A DNA stretch of 7,416 nt, from positions 1 through 7,416 of the forward strand of contig JAQCBM010000091.1 in NCBI GenBank assembly GCA_027729865.1, in the 5' to 3' direction. The stretch comes from Actinomycetota bacterium. Lineage in GTDB: Bacteria > Actinomycetota > Actinomycetes > S36-B12. The notes beneath the pieces are model-generated. The model worked only from the letters and a program-made list of their open reading frames with translations. It ran no database searches and was not told where the DNA came from. A program made the translations under genes and the position numbers. This document shows positions 1 to 5,223 of this stretch, one piece after another. Every line of letters begins with the position of its first letter. Positions within the stretch are counted from its first letter, which is position 1.

Positions 1-96
1 CTGCACTGTTATTCGAAATGACGCTGGAACGGGGTGCTTTGAACCTTGAAGATTGGACCGTGTTGTTTCCTTAGTCGGTGGGGTTCGCCGGCCGAG
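1..96. other. Intergenic sequence downstream of the SIR2 gene
   Basis: This short stretch lies past the stop codon of the minus-strand SIR2-like gene and runs to the window edge. I see no convincing hairpin with a T-run on the minus strand and no start of another gene. Any terminator for the SIR2 gene is not recognisable here. Confidence 0.5.
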
Positions 97-1605
97 TTAG
101 CGGTGTTCTCCGAAGTGGTCGAGAAATCGTGCCACTTCCGGCCATGAGTCCTGACCGTTCTCCGTCGTGAACTCGGCGTGTAGCGCGGCAAGTTCCCGCA
201 CCACGTCGTTCAGTCGGGTCTCGTGATCCGAGCGCAGTTTGCCGAAGGTCTCGTCGGCAACGAAGGTAATGCTCGACGCCGCCGCGCTCGCCATGAGGTC
301 GAGGAAGAGCGCTACTCGACGTCCCGCATCGTCTCCTCCGCCTGTTGAGACCACGTTGATTTCCGGCCAGAGGGTCGACAGGTGCTCGTTGTCGCGAACA
401 AGCAGCGCGGTGCCAAGCTGCCGCCGCTCGTCGCCGAGCGCGGTGCGCACCTCGTGCACCAACTGGTGGAAGTCGTCGTCACGCAGTGAGTAGCCAACGA
501 AGAACATATGGCGGGTCAACAGCATCGCTTGCACGATCCCGCGTAGCGCGGAATGGGAACTCGTGGAGCTGATGTAGTCGCTTCGGGTGAACACGATGTC
601 GCTCCCGAGCGTGCCGTGCAGTTTGAGCAGCCAACGCTCACCGAATCTGGCCTCTTCGCCAGGGATCACGGCGACGCGACGCCCTGCCGTGCTCGCGGCC
701 TTCTCGAAGAGGACGTCGAAGTTCGTGGTCACATGCTCGGTGGTCGGAAGCGAGGCGAGCAGAGCGTGCAGGAGCCCGTAGCGGCTGAGGTCGGTTTCTT
801 CAGCGACGAATCGGTTGAAGTTGTCGGGGGAGTGGTCTCGGATGATCGTTGCCTTGTCGCGAGGATCGAAGTCAGCCAGCGTCTGCCAGTCGCTGGTCAT
901 CCCGGCTCGTTCTGCGACGCGTCTGAGCAGGTCATCCCACCCAGGAATGCCGGCGTCGATGCTGGCTCCTGCCCCGAAAAAGACCACCAACTTGCCCTCG
1001 GCGGCGAGCTGACCAAGCTGCCGCGCGTGCTCTTGGAGTTTGTCGTCGAGTTCATCGAAACCGAGCGCAGAGAGCGAAGGGCTCTTCGACCGCACTGCGC
1101 GAGCGGCCGACTTGGCGGCCGACAACATGACCGGCCCGAAACACACCAGAGCCACGTCGCACTCTCTGCTCTCAAGGTCAGCGGCAACCGCGCGAATGAG
1201 TGTCTCGAGGAGTTCCCCTCGACGAGTTCGCGCTCCTCCAGCCGCGCTGCCGATCACGGGTAGGGCAAGCAGTGGTCGACGGCTCATGCCGGGTCGCCTC
1301 TCTCTTACGCGACTCGTCGCACGCTCCACGAACGCGACCGCGCGTTCGCTGTAGTGGCTGAAGTCCGTGAGCCCCTGACGGCCAACATCACCGATCCAGA
1401 TGTCGGGCTCGCTGTCCGTTCCCTCGATGTGCAGGATCATTCCGTCGGGAGGCCACGGGCCAAGGTCGAGCCGAGTCTCATCCGTTAGCCCAAGGGCGGA
1501 TGCAAAGCGCCGGGTCACCCACCCATCAGCGTCGGATGGGAGCAGCCATGCGTCGCAACTCAACTGCATGATGTCCCCGTCGACGATGAAGAGGTGGCCC
1601 TGCAT
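97..1605 (-). CDS. Macro-like/SIR2-like fusion protein, probable NAD-consuming defence effector
   Basis: The product is 502 aa if translation starts at the ATG at 1605. A SIR2-like Rossmann domain fills the middle and C-terminal part. It shows a glycine-rich nucleotide motif FFGAGAS (about 209-215), TTNFD (293-297), LLKLHGT with the candidate catalytic His330, and GYSLRDDDF (371-379). These match the SIR2_2-type domain of bacterial immune proteins such as ThsA and DSR proteins, which hydrolyse NAD+ on phage infection. Residues 4-25 (HLFIVDGDIMQLSCDAWLLP) and LPVIGSAAGG (115-124) followed by a helix look like a macro-type ADP-ribose-binding domain, so the N-terminus may sense or process NAD-derived ligands. 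The C-terminal 60 residues are helical and unassigned. The frame also allows a GTG start at 1638, adding 11 residues. I prefer 1605 because the domain begins immediately after it, although neither start has a good ribosome binding site. The SIR2 call is firm, the macro call moderate, and the anti-phage role is inferred. Confidence 0.88.
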   Translation of the reverse strand: MQGHLFIVDGDIMQLSCDAWLLPSDADGWVTRRFASALGLTDETRLDLGPWPPDGMILHIEGTDSEPDIWIGDVGRQGLTDFSHYSERAVAFVERATSRVRERRPGMSRRPLLALPVIGSAAGGARTRRGELLETLIRAVAADLESRECDVALVCFGPVMLSAAKSAARAVRSKSPSLSALGFDELDDKLQEHARQLGQLAAEGKLVVFFGAGASIDAGIPGWDDLLRRVAERAGMTSDWQTLADFDPRDKATIIRDHSPDNFNRFVAEETDLSRYGLLHALLASLPTTEHVTTNFDVLFEKAASTAGRRVAVIPGEEARFGERWLLKLHGTLGSDIVFTRSDYISSTSSHSALRGIVQAMLLTRHMFFVGYSLRDDDFHQLVHEVRTALGDERRQLGTALLVRDNEHLSTLWPEINVVSTGGGDDAGRRVALFLDLMASAAASSITFVADETFGKLRSDHETRLNDVVRELAALHAEFTTENGQDSWPEVARFLDHFGEHR

Positions 1606-1725
1606 CGATCCGCGGGGGTTTCGGGACTTGTCCTGCACGCACCGAGGCTATGTGGTCTTGATCACTCCTGCCGTAGGCCTCCCGTGCCACCTCGCTCGCT
1701 TCGGGTCGCCCTAGCCGCGGATGAA

Positions 1726-1755
1726 TCGTGGTGGCTGAGGTGGGCACCACCACGA
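1726..1755. repeat. Perfect 9-bp inverted repeat with 12-base loop
   Basis: TCGTGGTGG at 1726-1734 is followed after 12 bases by its exact reverse complement CCACCACGA at 1747-1755. It sits about 120 bases upstream of the SIR2-like start. No T-run follows on either strand, so an intrinsic terminator is unlikely. An operator for a dimeric regulator, or a leader hairpin in the SIR2 transcript, fits better. The symmetry is directly visible; its function is inferred. Confidence 0.5.
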
Positions 1756-2020
1756 CAGCAAGAGGTCCTTGCCGCGTTGAATTCCCATCCTGGTAGCGGA
1801 AAGAGGAGAAAGTGGCCGCCTCGAAGTACTCGCTTAACGTAAATAGTGGGCATCGGGGATGGTGGTAATGTCGAAGTCACGGACGCCAATGTTGTGCAAC
1901 TACCATCATGTGCTGCTAGGGTGAGGGCCGTTAAAGCCATACGGCACAACGATTTGGTGAATCTAATTCATGTTTTTGAACCGCATCATTTGCACAATAA
2001 CGACAGAAATTGTTTTATCA

Positions 2021-2028
2021 AAAGGAGA
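2021..2028 (+). promoter_or_regulatory. Ribosome binding site that fixes the start at 2036
   Basis: AAAGGAGA lies about 7 bases before the ATG at 2036 and is the strongest Shine-Dalgarno sequence in the window. The frame is open back to an earlier ATG at 1970, but that start has no comparable signal and would read through this site. Translation therefore almost certainly begins at 2036. Confidence 0.85.
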
Positions 2029-2035
2029 AACCGAA

Positions 2036-2833
2036 ATGAGCAACCAAAATCCTGACCGATTGAACGACCCTGATGAGACACAGCCGGTTCACCTTCATTT
2101 GCGGCCCGATACTTCGCTGCCTGATGCACTCGAGGCGATCGGCGCACTCGCGGCGGAGCGGGCGCGACTTCTGGAGAGCTGCGACGAAGATGCCGAACTT
2201 GACAGCTTCGAGGACCGCATCGGTGCTGCCGCAGATGCTGGACTGTTCGACCCGCGGGCCGCACTCGGCGCGTTTGTTGGCTTGGTCGAGATGATCTGCG
2301 TCGCTGCCAGTGGAGACCTTGCGGAGTTTTTTGAGGAAGCAACCAAGCACGTGGCCGAGGTGATGCGCGAGGAGCCGCCGATGCGTCGGGTTTGCGACGA
2401 CCTGCCGTTGTACATCGACCTCCGGGAGGGAGCAGATCGGGGGAGTGAAATTGAAGATGGGGTGGAGCACGTCAAGTTCAGCCTGCCGCTGGTCCACCGG
2501 CTGGGGGCTCTGGTCGCGAATTTGGAGGTTCGCCCCTACTTTTCCTGTGCTGGTGCTGACGAGGCCGCCCCGTTTGAGGCGTGGACGACGAGCGCTGCGG
2601 TGAGCGCCTACTTGTACGAGATCAGCGATGCTGACCGCGAAAACTTCGCTGCTCTGGTTGCGCTTCCCGTCGTCCTCTTGACCGAGGCACTGTCGTGGCT
2701 GGACAGGCGCGTGATCGCTGGACTGTCGCGGTCGGTTGTGGAGGCGCTCCGTACCGAAGTGATTCCTCAGATGCTGCTGCGGGTTGCCTCGCCGGATGCG
2801 GCGACCCTGGATGACCTCGGAGAAGCAGCGTGA
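2036..2833 (+). CDS. Acidic helical protein of unknown family, partner of the MazF-like gene
   Basis: The product is 265 aa and I do not recognise its family. It is soluble, with no signal peptide or membrane segment. It is rich in Asp and Glu, notably around residues 48-60 (ESCDEDAELDSFEDR), and appears mostly helical, with alanine-, leucine- and glutamate-rich stretches such as the helix ending AEFFEEATKHVAEVMREEP. The C-terminus (ATLDDLGEAA) is again acidic. Its stop overlaps the start of the MazF/PemK-like gene (TGATG), so the two are one translationally coupled operon. Gene order and acidity would suit an antitoxin, but classical MazE/PemI antitoxins are only about 70-90 aa with a DNA-binding N-terminal domain, which I cannot see here. 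It could instead be a specificity or scaffold partner, or unrelated to toxin control. The coding call and start are solid; the role is open. Confidence 0.85.
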   Translation: MSNQNPDRLNDPDETQPVHLHLRPDTSLPDALEAIGALAAERARLLESCDEDAELDSFEDRIGAAADAGLFDPRAALGAFVGLVEMICVAASGDLAEFFEEATKHVAEVMREEPPMRRVCDDLPLYIDLREGADRGSEIEDGVEHVKFSLPLVHRLGALVANLEVRPYFSCAGADEAAPFEAWTTSAAVSAYLYEISDADRENFAALVALPVVLLTEALSWLDRRVIAGLSRSVVEALRTEVIPQMLLRVASPDAATLDDLGEAA

Positions 2834-2835
2834 TG
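2819..2835 (+). promoter_or_regulatory. Overlapping stop/start with internal ribosome binding site
   Basis: GGAG (2819-2822) inside the last codons of the upstream gene is followed by GTGATG at 2830-2835, in which TGA ends one gene and ATG opens the next. This layout indicates translational coupling and keeps the ratio of the two proteins linked. Confidence 0.7.
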
Positions 2836-3225
2836 TTTCGATACGAGGCGGGCCAGGTCGTCCTTCTCGACGTCAAGAACCTGCGGGAGAATCGGTTCGC
2901 GCGTGGGAAGCTCCGCCCGGGGTTGCTCGTGCGACCTGTAGGGAAGTCGCGGTGGCTCGCGCTTGGACTGACGTCTCAGCCGACCTTCAAGTCCACTGGG
3001 ACGCAGCGTGTACCGGTGTATGCCTCGGTCCGCAATGGTCTGTGGGGGCACGGCTACCTATGGTCGTCCACTCCGGTTCGCGTCCCGCTGGCGGCACTTG
3101 ACCAGGTAATTGGCGCTATCGACGAGCATCTTGCGGAGGTTGTCGCCCGGCACGTTGACCTCCCTGAGCTTGATATCGCGCGCCTCCGGGCAATTGCGCG
3201 CAGTCCGAGGCCCTTCGCCGCATGA
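2833..3225 (+). CDS. PemK/MazF-like protein, possible endoribonuclease toxin
   Basis: The product is 130 aa, the usual MazF/PemK size (about 110-130 aa). It opens with the family's first strand, GQVVLLDV (7-14), followed by GKLRPGLLV (25-33) and LGLTSQPT (44-51). Arg28 and Thr47 fall where the catalytic Arg and Thr/Ser of MazF enzymes lie. The later segment STPVRVPLAALDQVIGAI (79-96) matches the family's final strand and helix. Such toxins cleave mRNA at short sites and stop translation. The tail after about residue 100 is longer than in minimal MazF. The ATG at 2833 shares its A with the upstream TGA stop. A GTG at 2830 is also in frame and would add one residue. GGAG at 2819-2822 can serve either start. 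The fold is moderately well supported; toxicity and its neutralisation by the upstream protein are inferences. A PemK-like non-toxic regulator is the alternative. Confidence 0.82.
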   Translation: MFRYEAGQVVLLDVKNLRENRFARGKLRPGLLVRPVGKSRWLALGLTSQPTFKSTGTQRVPVYASVRNGLWGHGYLWSSTPVRVPLAALDQVIGAIDEHLAEVVARHVDLPELDIARLRAIARSPRPFAA

Positions 3226-3477
3226 AGCCCCCCTCCGGTCTGGGGGTGTAACCGACACTCTGCTTGCCGGCGCATGTGGATCCACCGCAACTGGAACGTC
3301 TGGTTTCCCTCGGGTGGCCCGTTTCGATGCCGCGGTGGCGTGCACATGGGGACTTCCGACGCGAGTTTCCTCGCCGAGAGAACACCGCTCAATCTTGACC
3401 ACCATTTGAACGTGTCCTTAGGAATTACCCGAGTGTTGGACAGCGGGTGCCTCGTGAGTCCGGAAGCGCGTGATTGC
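3226..3477. other. Convergent intergenic spacer
   Basis: This is the gap between the 3' ends of the MazF-like operon (plus) and the DprA-like operon (minus). Apart from the C/G hairpin at its left end I see nothing definite. Frames open on both strands across it are extensions or shadows of the flanking genes, with no ribosome binding site or family resemblance. No clear terminator for the minus-strand operon is visible. Confidence 0.5.
3228..3247 (+). terminator. GC-rich hairpin, possible terminator of the MazF-like operon
   Basis: A run of six C (3228-3233) can pair with five G (3242-3246) across a loop of about 8 bases, starting only two bases after the MazF-like stop codon. There is no T-run behind it, so it is not a textbook intrinsic terminator. 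Position just after the last gene and before a converging operon supports a termination or RNA-end role. Confidence 0.4.
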
Positions 3478-4386
3478 CTAGAACAACGTGGTCTGGGTCT
3501 CGGGTGGAACGTGGCGCAGCACGTTCGCGAAGTCGTCGGGTGCAAACGGTTGTGCTCCGGCTCGAATCAGCCTGCGGTTGCCCGACGCTACGTCGGGCGT
3601 GAGCTCGAGCACGAAGAGTGGCTTTTCCTTCTTGAGACAGAGTTGGCCCATCTCCCAGGAACCGCCCGATTCTCCAGCCGCGATCACCACCACCTTGTCA
3701 CTGAGGGCTGCGATGGTCGCGTTTCGCTGCATCGCGCGTGGCCCCGACCACGGCGCCTCGGGTGGGAACTCTGACACCATGCAGACCTCGTCGAGTGAGT
3801 CGGGGCGCCAATGTCGCCCCCCGTTGTCGAGTCCGCTTGCCATCACGCCGATCGTGTCACCGCCCGCATCAAGTGCGCCTTGATGGCTCGCGCTGTCCAC
3901 CCCCGCCGCCAGTCCTGAGACCACCTTCCAACCTGCGCGGGCTGCCTCCCCTCCAAGGTGATAGGCCACCTCGAGCAACTCCTCGCTAGCGGAGCGCGCG
4001 CCTGCAACAGCGATCGACGTACGGTCGTCGTCAAGCAGCGAGGTGCGACCCACTGCCCACAAGGCCACTGGCAGCGGTGGAGTCGCGTCGAGCATCCGAG
4101 TGTTGGGGTACCGCTCGTCCCCAGGCAACAGCAGGCGCTCGTCTGAGGTCCTCCTGGAATTATCTTCGCGCAGGCTCTGAAGGAGGCCGGCGACGAGTCG
4201 TGACGGCAGACCGGTGAGTCCTTCAACCTCATTGTCGTGCTCGCCAGTGAGAAAGTCGCAAAGATCAGTGATGTCTCGGCCGGTTGTCGCTAGACGCTGC
4301 GCAATCTGTTGAGCCTTCGCAGGGCCGAGACCACTTGTGTCAAAGACCGACCACCAGCAGTGACGACGCTGATCCATCGCGCTCAT
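3478..4386 (-). CDS. DprA/Smf-like Rossmann (SLOG-class) protein without winged helix
   Basis: The product is 302 aa. The first 75 residues form a helical region with a possible helix-hairpin-helix-like element (LGPAKAQQIAQRL, 20-32). LLPGDERYP (86-94) matches the segment that precedes the DprA core. The core follows: IAVAGARSAS (125-134), SGLAAGVDSASHQGAL (157-172), SGLD (184-187), SEFPPE (205-210), RNATIAALSD then KVVVIAAGESGGS (221-243), and GNRRLIRAGA (269-278). DprA proteins bind single-stranded DNA and load RecA during transformation, and the wider SLOG superfamily binds nucleotides. The usual C-terminal winged-helix domain is missing: the chain ends about 24 residues after the core. 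Start ATG 4386 has AAAGG eight bases upstream. The gene is second in an operon with a phosphoribosyltransferase, which is not the usual dprA context. I read it as a DprA paralogue in a defence-type module rather than the housekeeping competence gene. Confidence 0.9.
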   Translation of the reverse strand: MSAMDQRRHCWWSVFDTSGLGPAKAQQIAQRLATTGRDITDLCDFLTGEHDNEVEGLTGLPSRLVAGLLQSLREDNSRRTSDERLLLPGDERYPNTRMLDATPPLPVALWAVGRTSLLDDDRTSIAVAGARSASEELLEVAYHLGGEAARAGWKVVSGLAAGVDSASHQGALDAGGDTIGVMASGLDNGGRHWRPDSLDEVCMVSEFPPEAPWSGPRAMQRNATIAALSDKVVVIAAGESGGSWEMGQLCLKKEKPLFVLELTPDVASGNRRLIRAGAQPFAPDDFANVLRHVPPETQTTLF

Positions 4387-4400
4387 CCCTGCAACCTTTA
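4387..4400 (-). promoter_or_regulatory. Ribosome binding site overlapping the upstream stop codon
   Basis: Read on the minus strand, TAAAGG combines the TAA stop of the phosphoribosyltransferase gene (4400-4398) with the AAAGG Shine-Dalgarno of the DprA-like gene, eight bases before its ATG. A ribosome finishing the first gene is positioned over the initiation site of the second, implying coupled expression. Confidence 0.75.
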
Positions 4401-4958
4401 CATCGCCCGGAGCGCGGCAAGTGCACCCACGGGGGTCACGCCCGACTCCTTGAGGGCGGTGGCCAGGGATGCCAGCGTGCCACCCGAGCGATACACGTCA
4501 TCGATCAGAAGTACGCGCTTCTCTGAGGCTGACCACTTTGTCTGAAACTGCGACGCGTCGACGGCGGCGGCCGGCGCGCCCTTCGCAGGGACAGTGTCAC
4601 GGACTTTCGACACCAGTTTCGAGTGGTCCGGAACGCCGAGTCCCGCCGCGATTGATGTCGCGAGGACATGCGGAACACTGATTGACCGCTCCCTGCCGAA
4701 GTACGGAACAGCGCACACGGCTTGTACTCCCGCGAGCCTTGTTCTCCATGCCGTGACCGCCGCAGCTGCCTTTGCGAGACGCTCCCCGAGCACCTGGGCT
4801 GCCGCCAAATTTCCGTTGTACTTTGCCTCGTACATCAACTGGCCATCAGGGCTTCGCTCATTTGTCCCGGGCCTGGAATAGTCGTCGAGGACCCAAACTT
4901 CCCAGCGTGGTTCAACGAGCCGATTGAAAAACACGACACCTGGTCGGAACCGCTCCAC
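4398..4958 (-). CDS. ComF-like type I phosphoribosyltransferase
   Basis: The product is 186 aa. The type I PRTase signature for PRPP binding is clear: VLLIDDVYRSGGTL (149-162), with the acidic pair Asp153-Asp154. Further upstream, YEAKYNGNLAAA (43-54) resembles the LKY-G region of ComF proteins, and AVPYFGRER (83-91) falls where these enzymes have their loop before the active site. PRTases transfer or release phosphoribosyl groups using PRPP. The actual substrate cannot be read from sequence. The N-terminal cysteine zinc finger of true ComF is absent: the only cysteine is Cys82. The gene starts at GTG 4958, the first possible start after an in-frame TAA at 4968-4970, with no obvious ribosome binding site. 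An in-frame GTG at codon 9 is an alternative. It is first in the operon with the DprA-like gene and divergent from the large gene at 5224. Confidence 0.88.
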   Translation of the reverse strand: MERFRPGVVFFNRLVEPRWEVWVLDDYSRPGTNERSPDGQLMYEAKYNGNLAAAQVLGERLAKAAAAVTAWRTRLAGVQAVCAVPYFGRERSISVPHVLATSIAAGLGVPDHSKLVSKVRDTVPAKGAPAAAVDASQFQTKWSASEKRVLLIDDVYRSGGTLASLATALKESGVTPVGALAALRAM

Positions 4959-5223
4959 ACCGGAACATTAGCCCTACAGTTTGTTGAACCATCCACCGAT
5001 ACTCAACGGGAAAAGTTTCGAAATACTGACACGCGATGTCGTCCCTGTTGGGTTCGAAGTTGCAAGCGGTCGGTGGGTTGTTTGCGATTAATGAGCGTCG
5101 CACTGCGGGCTCCTGTCGTGCTTTGGCGTCGCTCAGGCTGCGCGTTGTCAAGTGATAACAACTGTGTGGAAACGTGCACCTCGCATCGATGTCACACCAG
5201 CTAGCTAAGTTGTCGTTCACCTC
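4959..5223. other. Divergent promoter region between the PRTase operon and the large gene
   Basis: These 265 bases must carry promoters for both directions. Visible elements are a TTTCGAAA palindrome (5016-5023), a second TTCGAA 36 bases from the first (5053-5058), the inverted repeat GTTGT/ACAAC (5144-5162) whose left arm overlaps a TTGTCA that could serve as a -35, and an AGCTAGCT palindrome (5199-5206). I cannot place a convincing -10 at the correct distance on either strand. A frame on the minus strand (4912-5469) crosses this region into the large gene but shows no family resemblance. Confidence 0.5.
5144..5162. promoter_or_regulatory. Inverted repeat, candidate operator upstream of the large gene
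   Basis: GTTGT (5144-5148) and ACAAC (5158-5162) form a 19-base symmetrical element 62 bases before the ATG at 5224. Its left arm overlaps TTGTCA, a plausible -35 hexamer. The symmetry is real but short. Regulatory function is inferred from location between two divergent units. Confidence 0.35.

Larger units (their letters stand above)
1606..2035. other. Divergent intergenic region between the SIR2 gene and the MazF-like operon
   Basis: These 430 bases must hold the promoters of two divergent transcription units. The SIR2-proximal part is GC-rich and contains a 9-bp inverted repeat (1726-1755). The last 100 bases before the plus-strand gene are clearly AT-richer, with a small inverted repeat TGAAT-CTA-ATTCA (1958-1970) and a TTGAAC (1976-1981) that could be a -35 box but lacks a good -10 at the right distance. 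On the minus strand TATTTA (complement of about 1840-1845) is a possible -10 without a clear -35. Short frames cross the region on both strands, but none resembles a protein family, so I call no gene here. Confidence 0.55.

Noticed and set aside
553..1263. Plus-strand open frame of 236 codons
   Set aside because: It lies fully antisense to the SIR2-like gene, whose motifs are unmistakable. Its translation is arginine- and serine-rich with no family resemblance, as expected of a shadow frame in GC-rich DNA.
1662..1949. Minus-strand 95-codon frame in the intergenic region upstream of the SIR2 gene
   Set aside because: No ribosome binding site, no recognisable motif, and a composition typical of non-coding GC-rich sequence. 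It also crosses the inverted repeat and the probable promoter region.
1970..2035. Upstream ATG at 1970 as the start of the acidic protein
   Set aside because: The strong AAAGGAGA immediately before the ATG at 2036 shows the true start. The extra 22 codons would come from AT-rich promoter-like sequence.
3274..3774. Plus-strand 166-codon frame across the convergent spacer
   Set aside because: Most of it is antisense to the DprA-like gene, and the rest has no start signal or domain resemblance.
3478..4958. Natural competence locus (dprA plus comF)
   Set aside because: The PRTase lacks the cysteine zinc finger of ComF, the DprA-like protein lacks its winged helix, no other competence gene is present, and the neighbours are defence-type genes. 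A competence role is not excluded but is the weaker reading.
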